Below, in pieces: positions 1 to 11,030 of a stretch of 64,000 bases of DNA. A program made the position numbers and the translations under genes. Origin of the DNA: Phoronis australis. Its lineage: Eukaryota; Phoronida; Phoronidae. The stretch's first letter is position 1. The number at the start of each line of letters is the position of its first letter. The DNA is taken from contig NMRA01000029.1 of the NCBI GenBank assembly GCA_002633005.1, forward strand, positions 450,956 to 514,955, given 5' to 3'. The notes under the pieces were generated by a model. The model saw nothing but the letters and a program-made list of their open reading frames with translations. It did not search any database and had not been told where the DNA came from.

Positions 1-1170
1 GCTGAGGCCCGCCTAAGTGCTACGTCGGAGCCTGCCTGCGCTGCCTCCGGCTGCTCGGCTGAGGCCCGCCTAAGTGCTACGTCGGAGCCTGCCTGCGCTG
101 CCTCCGGCTGCTCGGCTGAGGCCCGCCTAAGTGCTACGTCGGAGCCTGCCTGCGCTGCCTCCGGCTGCTCGGCTGAGGCCCGCCTAAGTGCTACGTCGGA
201 GCCTGCCTGCGCTGCCTCCGGCTGCTCGGCTGAGGCCCGCCTAAGTGCTACGTCGGAGCCTGCCAGCGCTGCCTCCGGCTGCTCGGCTGAGGCCCGCCTA
301 AGTGCTACGTCGGAGCCTGCCTGCGCTGCCTCCGGCTGCTCGGCTGAGGCCCGCCTAAGTGCTACGTCGGAGCCTGCCTGCGCTGCCTCCGGCTGCTCCG
401 CTGAGGCCCGCCTAAGTGCTACGTCGGAGCCTGCCTGCGCTGCCTCCGGCTGCTCGGCTGAGGCCCGCCTAAGTGCTACGTGGGAGCCTGCCTGCGCTGC
501 CTCCGGCTGCTTGGCTGAGGCCGCCTAAGTGCCGCGTCGGAGCCTGCCTGCGCTGCCTCCGGCTGCTTGGCTGAGGCACGCCTAAGTGCTACGTCGGAGC
601 CTGCCTGCGCTGCCTCCGGCTGCTTGGCTGAGGCCGGCTAAGTGCTACGTCGGAGCCTGCCTGCGCTGCCTCCGGCTGCTTGGCTGAGGCCCGCCTAAGT
701 GCTAAGTCGGAGCCTGCCTGCGCTGCTTCCGGCTGCTTGGTTGAGGCCCGCCTAAGTGCTACGACGGAGCCTGCGTGCACTGCCTTCGGGAGCTCGGCTG
801 CGGCCCGCCTAAGTGCTACGGAGGAGCCTGCCTGCGCTGCCTTCGGCAGCTCGGCTGCGGCCCGCCTAAGTGCTACGGAGGAGCCTNGGTCCGCCTAAGT
901 GCTGCGTCGGAACCTGTCTGCGCGGCCTCCGGCAGCTTGGCTGGTGCCCGCTCAAGTGCTGCGTCGGAGCCTGCCTGCGTGGATTCCGGCAGCTTGGCTG
1001 GGGCCCGCCTAAGTGCTGCGTCGGAGCCTGCCTGCGCGGCCTCCGGCTGTTTGGCTGGGGCCCGCCTAAGTGCTCTGTCGGAGCCTGCCTGCGCGGCCTC
1101 CGGCAGCTTGGCTGGGCTGGCTCGCCTAAGTGTTGCGTCGGAGCCTGCGTGCGCGGCCTCCTGTAATCTA
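1..1170. repeat. 57-bp GC-rich minisatellite, block 1
   Basis: About twenty head-to-tail copies of a 57-bp unit (core GCCTAAGTGCTACGTCGGAG followed by CCTGCCTGCGCTGCCTCC). The first eight copies are almost identical; copies after about 770 diverge in steps (ACGTCGG becomes ACGGAGG, then GCGTCGG). Because 57 is 3 x 19, long open frames run through both strands, giving Ala/Ser/Pro/Gly/Cys-rich translations; these are not genes. The array runs off the left edge of the window. A single N at 887 falls where the unit phase jumps, so the assembly has probably collapsed copies there. Confidence 0.95.
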
Positions 1171-1605
1171 TTGAACTTAAAGACGAAGGCAACCTTTTTC
1201 ATGTCATTTTGAGCTAAAATATGGTTGGTTGGTTATCCTAGACATATTTTCCACTTAATTACAGCTTTTCTTAATTTGATTAATTACTCGTCCGCTTCTC
1301 CGGAATTGACGTTTTAGGAGGCAAGGATTTCCCGCCACTTGGTTTTGCGTTGAGTTTACCGTGCGAATTTGTTCTATTCTACTTTTGTTTTGTACTGTTT
1401 TTCAACAATTGTCGCCACCAATTTCCATCGGCGAGTATTCTGCGGCAACATATGGTTAATAGAGAACTCAACTACGTTGGATTTAGGGATTGTTTAGAGT
1501 GTTGTAAGCTGAAAATGGCTGGACTCGGTGACCAGTATCACAGTGACAGTAGTGTGAGTGACGGAGACCTTGTTCACAGCAGTGGTGACGAGGAATTTTT
1601 TCACG
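1171..1605. other. Spacer between tandem arrays
   Basis: Non-repetitive AT-rich stretch between the 57-bp array and the CTTAAG array. An open frame of about 90 codons reaches the N at 1612, with an acidic Ser/Asp-rich end (about 1500-1610). It has no recognisable domain and no clear splice sites. I see no gene I can support. Confidence 0.4.
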
Positions 1606-1918
1606 GACATTNAAAAACTTAAGAAGTCAGGAAAACTTAAGTTTCTATAATTGGAAAAACTAAAGTTTTCGAAAAACTTAAGAAGTCATGAAAACTTAAG
1701 TTTTGTGATAAACTTAAGTGATCAGAAAAACTTAAGTTTTGTTAGTTCAAAAAACTTAAGTTTTCATGAAAACTTAAGTTATTACTTGAAACTTAAGTTT
1801 ATTTGTGAAAACTTAAGTTTTACACCTGAAAAAATTAAGTTTTCTGAAAAACTTAAGTTTTCTGAAAAACTTAACATTGTGCTGAAAAACTTAAGTTTTT
1901 GGCGAAAAACTTAAGTTC
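1606..1918. repeat. AT-rich tandem array of AACTTAAGTT palindromes
   Basis: Thirteen exact ACTTAAG cores, most inside the palindrome AAACTTAAGTTT, at irregular spacing of about 18-30 bp. Linkers are short and variable (for example TCTGA, GTGAT, CATG). A few degenerate members read AACTAAAG, AAATTAAG or AACTTAAC. A single N at 1612 sits at the left edge. The array lies between two blocks of the 57-bp minisatellite. Confidence 0.9.
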
Positions 1919-1927
1919 ATTTTTGTA

Positions 1928-2305
1928 AGGGCTCCTAAGTGCTACGCCGGAGCCTGCCTGCGCTGCCTCCGGCAGCTTGGCTGGGGCCCGACTAAGTGCT
2001 ACATGTACGTCGCAGCCACCCTGCCTTAGCTAGAGCCCGCCTAAGTGCTACGCCGGAGCCTGTCCGCGCTGCCTCCGGCAGCTTGGCTGGGGCCTGCCTA
2101 AGTGCTACGACGGAGCCTGACTGCCCTGCGTCTGGCAGCTTGGCTGGGGCCCTCCTAAGTGCTACGCCGGAGCCTGCCTGCGCTGCCTCCAGCAGCTTGG
2201 CTGGGGCCCGCCTAAGTGCTACGTCAGAGCCTGCCTGCGCTGCCTCCAGCAGCTTGGCTGGGGCCCGCCTAAGTGCTACGTCAGAGCCTGCCTGCTTGGC
2301 TTGGT
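1928..2305. repeat. 57-bp GC-rich minisatellite, block 2
   Basis: Six to seven more copies of the same 57-bp unit, with the variant GCAGCTTGGCTGGGGCCC that marks the right end of block 1. One copy near 2010 is shortened and rearranged. Block 2 continues the variant series of block 1, so the two blocks were probably one array interrupted by the 1171-1918 sequence. Confidence 0.9.
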
Positions 2306-2747
2306 GAAATGTAGGTAGTTGGCGCGCATACATAACGCAGAAGACAGCAAAAGACGGCATTTTTGTTATTATTCGTTTTAGCAGTTGCATCAAATGCCGA
2401 CTCGTCCGAAAACAGAGGGACGCAGCATAGGCCGGTCAAATAGGACAACGAAAAATAGAAATTCGTGCAAACACAATGTGCTATTTAACAATGAATCATG
2501 AGGAGAATTCTGCTGTTTTCGCTTGGACTTGTGAGGTCACTGCTACACCAGGCGCGATGTTTATGGTTTTCATGCGCTGACGTTATCTTGCGGACAAAAA
2601 TCTTTCACCTTGTGTGGTAGCCTACTGTCGTACGGACTCAATGGCTTTATTAAAATCGAAGTGCCTGGTTCCTCAATGTAATGCTTATTCATTGTGAATG
2701 GACTTACATTATTTGTGTGATTGGGGCATCTTACTGTTATGCCACGT
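2306..2747. other. No gene seen
   Basis: AT-rich single-copy-looking sequence between the minisatellite and the 137-bp array. I see no open frame with splice sites, no RNA gene and no repeat structure. Confidence 0.4.
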
Positions 2748-3500
2748 GCATGGTTTCAAACGGTTACCTGGTGGGTTGATTTAGCTCACCTCAGGTACTG
2801 GGCGTGTCTGGCGGGGATAACCCACCACTAAATTTGTCTGACAGTATTTATTCTTGATACCTGGGCTTACGGCGAATACTTTGCAACTGGTTTCATCCGG
2901 TTACCTCTTGGGTTGATCTAGCTCAACTCAAGTCTTTGGGCGTGTCTGGCGGGGATAACCCACCACTTGATTTGTCTGCAAGTATTTATTCGTGATACCT
3001 GGGCTTACGATAAATAATTTGGAACTGGTTTTAAGCGGTTACCTCTTGGATTGATCTAGCTCAATTTTTAACCCTTTTTTATAATCGTCTGGCATGGGCA
3101 CCCCACCACTGAAAATGTCTGGCATCTAATAGTTGTGCCATGTACAGAGATGCTGAACATCGTGCAATTGGTTCCAAACGGTTACTTGGTGGGTTGATCT
3201 AGCTAGCTCAACGCGGGTATTTGGGCGTGTCTGGCGGGGCTAACCCACCACTAGATTTGTCTGGCAATGTTCATTCATGATAACTGGGCTTACGGTGAAT
3301 ATTTTGAAACTGGTTTCACGCGGTTACCTCTTGGATTGATCTAGCTCAATTTTTGCACCTTGTTTATAACCGTCTGGCTGATACTCCCCACCACTGAAAT
3401 TGTCTGGCAGTGGTCAATTTTGATGCAGTGAATTACGTAGGAGGTATCCAAGGCGGTTTGAAGTAATTACCAGAAAAGTTGATCTGGCTCAATTTCTGAG
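2748..3500. repeat. ~137-bp tandem repeat, about 5-6 degenerate copies
   Basis: Units begin near 2751, 2888, 3026, 3179, 3311 and about 3448, each opening with TGGTTTCAxxCGGTTACC and containing GTTGATCTAGCTCA, GGCGTGTCTGGC and CCCACCACT. Spacing is 132-153 bp. Copies 1, 2 and 4 keep GGCGGGGATAACCCACCACT, while copies 3 and 5 share a different middle (TTTATAATCGTCTGGC or similar), which suggests a higher-order two-unit repeat. No coding potential seen. Confidence 0.9.
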
Positions 3501-3517
3501 TGCCATTCTCTTGGCTT

Positions 3518-3640
3518 CCCTGACCACACCCACCAGAGAGAACCTGCCAGACGGCCATTTCCAAACATCAGGATATCCACAGAGCACTGTGACACCAAAG
3601 ACAATTGGTTACCTTTTCAAGCCCAAAAAGCTCTGGGGTC
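3518..3640. repeat. Dispersed repeat B, copy 1
   Basis: About 120 bp (CCCTGACCACACCCACCAGA onward) that recurs in the same orientation at 29108-29230, including CATTTCCAA, GGATA and GTGGCACCAAAGA-like blocks. It abuts the 137-bp tandem array here but not at the second site, so it is a separate interspersed sequence. Confidence 0.8.
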
Positions 3641-3719
3641 TCGATTTAATACGGAGCGTGGTGCATCTTTGATTAGGAGCTATTGCTGCAGTTACATGTA
3701 TATTAGATGTAGATATGGA

Positions 3720-4100
3720 CGATGCAGATGAATGCCGGTTGAGTTCTGTAGACGCAAGAATCTCGCGAGTGTAGCTAGCGCAATCACGTTCCTTGCGCGT
3801 AATGTATGGCGATATCTCGCGAAGACTTGCATGATCATGCTTTTTACGAGTTTGTTACGTCTAGGGAACGTACACCTGAATTGGTTGAGAGACTTTCTCG
3901 CTTCAGAATATAAATATCTCGTTTTGATTACTTCTTTCTAGCTTATATGTGCCACATTCTCACATATTATACTTAAAAGCGACTCTAAACCGGCCTTCTG
4001 CACCCAAACTAACTTTTGATGGAGTTAGCACACTCCGCCATAACTCCGGCTTTAGTTACAATTTCCGTGCTTGAATTAAAGGCGATTCGTTTGTGTGAGA
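3720..4100. repeat. Dispersed repeat A, copy 1
   Basis: Roughly 380 bp that aligns with 5335-5720. Shared blocks include AATGCCxGGTTGAGTTC, TCGCGAGT, TTTGTTxCGTCTA, GGAACG, CCTGAATTG and CACATTCT. The copies are diverged and carry indels. Open frames across the copies are not conserved in length. Confidence 0.75.
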
Positions 4101-5334
4101 AAAACAGCCAGACTATTTGTGCTTGAGATCGAACTCCGCTAAAATTTTTACCCAAAGTGTTCTTTTATAGGCCGAAATGTCAGTTCGCCAATAGACCAGA
4201 AATCATTTCTCACATAGGTAAGGAAATTTTGAGGTCAATTTTAAACCTGAAAGTGGTCTAAAACTAAGCCAAAGTCTGACTTGTAGCCGTGTAAAAAGAA
4301 AACGGTCATTTAAGTTACACAACGTTGAAAGCCATGTCATAGCACATAAACAGCGAAAGACATTCAAGGGTACCTCACGGTACAAAGCACAGTACAATAC
4401 GATACAATACAACATATAAGTCCTATTACAAAATAATTCCAAGCACCACTGATGTCTCAGTTATGAATTATCATCGCTATGAAACATCGGTTGTTACGAA
4501 TGTCTACTTTAACTGTTTGTTCACTGATGCGAATAAAGACTACTTGATGCCATTCTGGAAAGCCGTAATATTGACACATACCAACGCTGGATGTCCCAAA
4601 GAGACTCAAAATGTAATATTTGTGGAAATATCTGGAAAAAAACCATAGTAAAAAAGTATCTGTACATATTTACCCATTTCCAACTGCCGACTTTTTAACA
4701 AATAGATCCAATTAAATCCAAAAATGGATCGAATGTACAATAAAAGCTAGTCATCTGTAGTTCCTATGCATGTCCTTGCGTCTTTCAGTTATGCTCAGTT
4801 ACAATGCCCACCACAAACGGGAATGGAAGAGGAAAATCACATTTTTTGTAGCGATCGCGAAGATGTCAAAACGAGAATGACTATTTCCTGTTTTTGGCAA
4901 ATAGAGTCATCAGGGTCAACACAAACAAATTGCATCCATGTGTTTGTATTGACTTGACACACCAGTTCGATGATTTTTTCACCGGCATCCATAAACATTT
5001 TGACGTAGTATAAATGACGGAAACCACAACGACCTGAACATTGCAATAAAGCAGGGCTGTTAGTAATTCACGCACCTGTGTCAGTTAAAATAAACTTAGA
5101 GATAACGAGCGGCTCCTCACGGACACGACACTGTAGTTAAGTGAAATTGCATTACATGGTAGTTAACATTATCGTAGTAGCCGAAACAGTTTCTTTAACA
5201 AAACATGCTTTATACATCTTGTTTGTGTTTCAAAACTTGGTGAAGTCTAAATTCTTTCGTTTTTTTCTTCAGGATGAGACGACGATGTTCGTTTTACGGC
5301 GGGTGGTGTCGCTTTAGTTGGGACTGTTGCTTCA
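4101..5334. other. No gene seen between copies of repeat A
   Basis: AT-rich sequence with only short, overlapping open frames on both strands (about 60-80 codons). They have no domain signatures or paired splice sites, and I treat them as chance. Confidence 0.4.
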
Positions 5335-5720
5335 ATTATCTTAGTTGTAGACATGGAAGATGCAGATCTTAATGAATGCCAGGTTGAGTTCCGGAGTTGC
5401 AACAATGTCGCGAGTAAATTTAGTACGATCATGCGCTTTTCCTGCAATGCATGGCAAAGACTTGCGTGACCTTGCGTTTTCGCCAGTTTGTTGCGTCTAC
5501 GGAACGGGTACCTGAATTGATTGGGAGACATTCTCAGTTCAGAATATACATGTAAATGTCTCATTTACACTATTTCTTATTAGCTGATATGTGTCACATT
5601 CTTGATCATTTACTTAAAAGTGCTGTGAACCCTCCGTCCATAACTTTGACTTAGGACACTTACCGTTATAAATCTGATTTTTACTTGATCCATACTCGAA
5701 TTGGAGACGATTCATGAGTT
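5335..5720. repeat. Dispersed repeat A, copy 2
   Basis: Diverged second copy of the sequence at 3720-4100, in the same orientation. Its minus strand has a 105-codon open frame (5564-5247) whose stretch FRRRNKLAK resembles FGRRNNLVK in the third copy near 14230, so the family may once have carried a coding segment. I do not recognise it. Confidence 0.7.
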
Positions 5721-5814
5721 TGGGAAGAACTGACAGTTCATTATCGCTTGATATCAGGCTCTGTCGAGTTATGTTTTCATGGCGTGTCCTTTAATGCACC
5801 GGTCTCAACAATAT

Positions 5815-5890
5815 AAAATTGAACAAATAATAACATTAATAACAATACTACTAAAAATGATAATACTGATGATCATAATGATAACAAAAC
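5815..5890. repeat. Imperfect AAT/GAT trinucleotide tract
   Basis: Low-complexity run of AATAATAAC, AATACTACTA and GATGATCATAATGATAAC. Simple-sequence DNA only. Confidence 0.7.
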
Positions 5891-6119
5891 ATTTCGATTT
5901 TCCAACGTGAATGTATACTAATATGGTCTCCAATTCAAATTAACAATCAAAAAAGTCACGTGCGTTATGTTGAGAGTATGATTAAATCGTAGTCTGTAGC
6001 AAGACGACATTGTATGAAATAGTACAGGTGGTTCGATACACGTTGCGTCAGTCGCGACCATTACACCATTTACATTTAATACACATACATCACATCGATA
6101 TGAACACGAGCCGAGGAGC

Positions 6120-6192
6120 AGCTGGGTCCCGTGAGATTCGAACCTACGACCATGTGAAAAGGAGGTGGATACTCAATCCACTGGTCCACACT
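6120..6192 (-). repeat. tRNA-derived SINE head
   Basis: Read on the minus strand, this stretch has a box A-like sequence TGGACCAGTGG (6178-6188) followed about 35 bp later by an almost perfect box B GGTTCGAATCT (6134-6144). That is the internal RNA polymerase III promoter layout of a tRNA. A convincing cloverleaf with an acceptor stem is not visible, so a tRNA-derived short interspersed element is more likely than a working tRNA gene. A decayed tRNA pseudogene is the alternative. Confidence 0.6.
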
Positions 6193-6537
6193 GCCTCCTC
6201 TCAAAATTATAAAACATGTCCAACCATTTTTTTATCAAAAAAGCCAGCGCAATCAACATGAATTGGAAAACATCAATGTGTTAAATCAAAAACAGTATCA
6301 TCAGTTTCACATCAAAAGGCTTTGAATTGCTTGTCTCTAATATGGCGATACTAATCATAATTAATGACCAGCTGCATACGAATTTTGTCACTTTATTCGT
6401 CTCATTTAGTTTATTAATAGAATATGGTTCGTTTTCCTCGCCTTCTCTTGCTATTACACAGTAAATAAAAACTTTTCTGAAAATTGAAGGGAAGCCCAGG
6501 TCAAATTAATAAATGACCCTCGCCAATAATCTTGAAC

Positions 6538-7406
6538 CTAACCGCTCTTCTCAATCTTGATCAAATTGTCATTCACCTCTTTGATGGCTGCCTTGACATG
6601 TTCCACATCTTTCAAAGACCCGCTGTCCGACTTGTCTAAGTATTTAACTGGTTTTCTGCTCCCAGATTGAATGGCCTCTGATCCTGTCTTGAACGTGTAG
6701 CGTGGGTTGACTTTTCCCTTTACGATCACAATGTACCAGACTTCTCCACCTTGAAACTCATGCGTGCCCAATTAGCTAGTTCGCCCAGTGTCTTGACCAA
6801 CCAGGCGGCACCTACAGCAAACCCTGTTGTAATCGTCAAATCATCCACAAATGTTCTGCAAGGTGGCGTCCTTTTACCCTGCACTCTTTCCTAGCCCGCT
6901 TGATGATAACATTCATAGCCATGATAAAAAGGATGATCGATATGGTGCTCCTTGTCACTGTCCCTTTTCCAAGCGGCTGCCAGTCCGTAGTGAAGACGTT
7001 GACTGTGAACCTCACATAAGTCCCATGGAAATAGCTTGTAATGAGATCCCGAAGTTCTCCAGGAATATGGTAGGCCTCCATTGCCAATTCAATTAGTGCG
7101 TGGGGCATCGATCCATAGGCATTTGCCATGTCCAGCCATACCACTGATAAATCTGTCTTGAGCTCTGTTATGGCACTATTATGCTCCAGACACCCTGCAT
7201 ATCGAGGAATTCCACCCTTCTGTACCGATGCATCTACAAACTTGTTGCTCAGGAGATAACTCGTCATCCTGCCTGAAATGACTGCAGAAAAGATCTTTCC
7301 ATCTACATCTATGAAAATCACCAATCCTGATGTCTTTCTTCACCTTTGGGATGTACACCCCCTCTACTTTAGACCAAGCATACCCCCTCTGCTTTACACC
7401 AAGCAT
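6538..7406 (-). pseudogene. Broken non-LTR retrotransposon reverse transcriptase
   Basis: The minus strand encodes consecutive parts of a reverse transcriptase in at least three frames. First comes YIPKVKKD with a following GKIFSAVISGR segment. Next is the catalytic motif A, WLDMANAYGSMPH (near 6990-7110), then motif B degraded to GKGTVTRSTIS (Gly-Cys expected where Arg-Ser is seen). The catalytic box FVDDLTITT lies around 6830-6860 and both Asp are kept. A thumb-like part, SGSRKPVKYLDKS, follows (about 6610-6670). Frame changes occur near 7320 and near 6770. There is no upstream endonuclease, so the copy is 5'-truncated and dead. Family placement among LINEs is from recollection of similar lancelet and mollusc elements. 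Confidence 0.85.
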
Positions 7407-7409
7407 CAG

Positions 7410-10400
7410 GCAAAATCTTCTGTCTCCATGTAACTCTCAGAAGCTTCCACAGACGTTTCAGCAGCCTTGGACACTTGAATAAATCTGTTTTCCCTTTACA
7501 AAAACTTGCTGGGAGGAAAGCATTTCTCTGGTTTAGCAGGACATGGTCTCCTTGAACCTGAAATACTTGTCTTGTCTTTTCATTTAAAAAGCTGTATTGT
7601 GAGGCAGATTACAATGCATTGTAAAAGCAAGCGTTTCTGATGTTGAGACTACTCTGAACACATTAGCGTTCTTTTCTTTAAAAAAATTCCAGGTTTAAGT
7701 AGGGCTTAAATAAGCCCGTAGCCGGGGTGGGTTTGGGGGGCTCGATCGAGCGGAAAAGGTCCAGCCCCAGCATATCCGTTACGAATAGGATATACATGTA
7801 CATGTAGATGAAAAACAATATCAACAAAATTGTTTTAGATATTACTGGTGCTACTAACTACAATAATAATCAAGTTGCTAATAATTTCAAATTTGGTTCT
7901 GAATCAAATCGCTTTAATATTTGACTTGGACCGTATCCGGCCAACATCGTCAAGTGGCCATGTGTTTGCGTACAAGGTGAAAGGTTTGTACGGACGACTA
8001 TTAGAAGATGCTTCATCTTAAGCCATTGACTACCACGTTGATCACGCGTGGTGAGTGTACCATAGGGTAACACGGGCCTGTAACTAAATGTCTATAACTA
8101 TAGAGCAGCGAGAGGTCCAAAAAGTAGTGGGTGAATGGGTTAAAATCTATCAACCAACAGAACAGCACTTTTGTTACCTGATTTTTAGGTTTAGTTGCCA
8201 GCGTTGTGTGATGTGCAAGCTCTTCAGTTTAATTTTCAAATTGAAAGTGAAGGCGTCCCAAATGTTGCTCAGCCAGTGCACGCTATATAGTTGTGGACTG
8301 GTGAATTAACATGCATGGGATGTGTGCGTTTTTATTCTTTTAAATACAGTACACGTAACTTCAATAGGCAGTCTTTTATCGTTGCTTGAAAAGCAGACAT
8401 TTCACTACCCGCTGACCAGCATGTTCACGTTATTAAGATTAGACATTAAAATAAATTTTCGGCCAACGAAGAAAAGTCTTCTCTTGTAAATTGTTGTCAA
8501 TGGTGCACAACCTCACAAACTTTACACGAGCAACAAACAAACTTGTTGGAAGAGATTTCCAAGGTTACATGTCTCTTCTAAGTTTACTGCTAAGGTTCAC
8601 TATTGCGAATCCAGATTCACAAGTACGACAGTTATGTCTGCTAATGAGGCGGAACTGACATTCATAAACTATTGTATACGTGTCCATTTAGTAACAATTT
8701 TAAGGGTGTGCAAAAAATGAAGAGTTCTTAAATTATTGATTGCTTAGTTTGCCAATGAGCTCTGTTCCAATCATTCACAATCGCGACTCCTGAATTTAAA
8801 ACGACTCATTTTAAAACAGGGGCAACATCGGGTGCACTTGGTATTTCATTTCATGGTTACGGCGACTTAGGGACGGATTAGGGAAAAGCGGATGTAACTC
8901 TCTGATTTGGTGAAAACTGGCAGGACCTGGGTACCTCAGTAAATATAGTTTCAACTCTATACCTATTTCGAAGTGGTGGGTGAGGTCGAAGTGCTACGGA
9001 TTAACTTCTTAGTCACATTGTAAAATGATGCGATCTTGACATGGATTTGGTGAATGTATCGAGGTTAATAATTCACCAATATACCTACTTCATATTTTTT
9101 TCAAAATTCTAGTAAGCATTCATTTTCCCGTATTCATAAGAAATGCTTTGGAGCCCACTTTCGCATGCACAAAACACCCAAACAGTTACAGTTTCTTATA
9201 ATAATACACGGATGTTGTTCTCAGTATCATTACCACACGTAGATATGCCACTGTGTCTTAACCGAAATGTGTGTTTTTGAATATGGAAGTAAAGAAATTA
9301 TATCTTAGTCCGAAATTTCACACATTTTCGGGGTTGTGAACCTTCGAGGTTGTGAACCTTTGGAGTATTCCCTTCGGAGTACTGGGCTGTTCCCAGTTCC
9401 AACTTAAGTAATCTTACAAAAAATTCTTCAACTCATTTTCATACTAAATGTTTCCGTCTGTAAATGAGATGGAGTATAATCATTCAGTTTTAAAGCACGC
9501 ATTATTCGAAGGTTTGGTAGAGAGTGACCCTCAGTAATCCAGAAATAGAGCTTTGTCGATCACAATGCATCCGAGCTTTGGTCTCGTTTTGCGGGTAACT
9601 GTCATAGCATCCTCATTTCTTGGACTAGATCTACGAATTCCGTCTTATTCCAGGAAAATGGAGCAGCCAAGATTCATCGTCGGGTAGACAGATTTCTTTT
9701 CTTTTGGGCTTAGCTGCCTTAGAGTGCTACGGAAAAAATGGCCGATGTTTGCGAAATACATGTATGACCAAAAGGTTCACCGTTTTAGAAATTCGATCCA
9801 CCCTCCACGCAATGCTGGCTACGAGCCTGTTAAAGCAGTCTTTAGTTTGGCTTTTGCAAAATGTTTGGTTATTTATGTGACTTCCGTTTCATACAAAACA
9901 GGGCAATTCTCGAGTTTTGAGCTCATTTTTGAAAAAGCTAAAATGGTGGATAGTTTTTAAGATAAGTTTTAAAACTTACGTAACGCTGCTATAACAACAA
10001 CGTCGACATGGAAAAGTCTATTTTTATGTTCTCAAGCATACAAACAAATTACAATACGACATACTGTGCAAAGGTGCAAAGACTATCATAAGGTAGTTTT
10101 CAAAATAAACTGGAAAATGTAAAAACTTGGGTTTAGGCGCAAGAAACGGCTAATAAATATTCATTTCATTTCGACTAGAATCCATTTCAATTCTAGATAA
10201 ATCTCAGCAAAAACTCAACAGTTGTTGTTCCATTTAGGCAATCGAAATCGCGAGATCTTACTACATATTAGTCCATTCACAAACAATTAGTTACTAGGCG
10301 CATGTCCAACAAGAGTTCGACTAATTTGACAAATAATTCCGACAAGAGGTTTATCCAAGTGTAGTATAGCCAGGAAGAGCTCTGTCGACGTCTGTCCATT

Positions 10401-11030
10401 TTAAAAACTTTGGTACACGTACCATTGAAATTCAACATCGCAATAATAAATTTTATTTTTAATTATCAATGAATTTACTTCTGTAATAAAGACCACAGGC
10501 CCACTGCACAAAAGAACAACGTGTAAAATACTTAAAAGTGCAGCAAGTTATCGCGGAGTCAAAAAGCACAAAATACATATTTACATAGGTTAACTAATTT
10601 AGCATCATCACTTGTTGACATTAATCTATTGAACTTAAAAAAGACGGAATATTCCAGTGGTACACTTCAATATAATTTTCTCTCAGTTCAGAATATTTAT
10701 CACAGCTTAGAAGAAAACATTGAGGCAGAAGGGACACACTCTTTGCCGTATTTAAATTCAAGTGCCTGGTACTTCAATCATGAGAATGAGGTTAGAACAA
10801 CTAAAACGTACTATGGACACAATTTGTGCACGGGGTATACTCAAACTTAAATTTTTCCCATTTGAATTCTTTTGTAATTTGAGTATAAAAATAAGGCTTT
10901 TGATTACTCTCGACACTCTGTTTCCATCCTTGCAAATAATAATCCCTTATTCAAAAATTAGCAGAATAATATTTTCACACAGAACGCCTTGATTTAACCA
11001 AACTTCTTGAAATCTATACTTTGACAATAT
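7410..11030. other. Long stretch with no supported gene
   Basis: AT-rich DNA with scattered open frames of 60-80 codons and no domain signatures. Small features seen are a GC-rich patch near 7710-7780 (GGGGTGGGTTTGGGGGGCTC), a short tandem TTGTGAACCTT pair near 9335-9360, and several TACATGTA-type motifs. No RNA gene or complete mobile element was recognised. Confidence 0.4.

Noticed and set aside
589-1212. Long Ala/Ser/Pro- or Cys-rich open frames on both strands
   Set aside because: They are translations of the 57-bp minisatellite, whose length is a multiple of three; frames on both strands are open at once and no splice or start logic exists.
1606-1918. A CRISPR array
   Set aside because: The repeat is short and palindromic, spacing is irregular and linkers are not unique spacers of equal length; the DNA is animal and no cas genes exist.
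6120-6192. A functional tRNA gene
   Set aside because: Box A and box B are present but I could not form an acceptor stem and anticodon arm, so a SINE head is the better reading.
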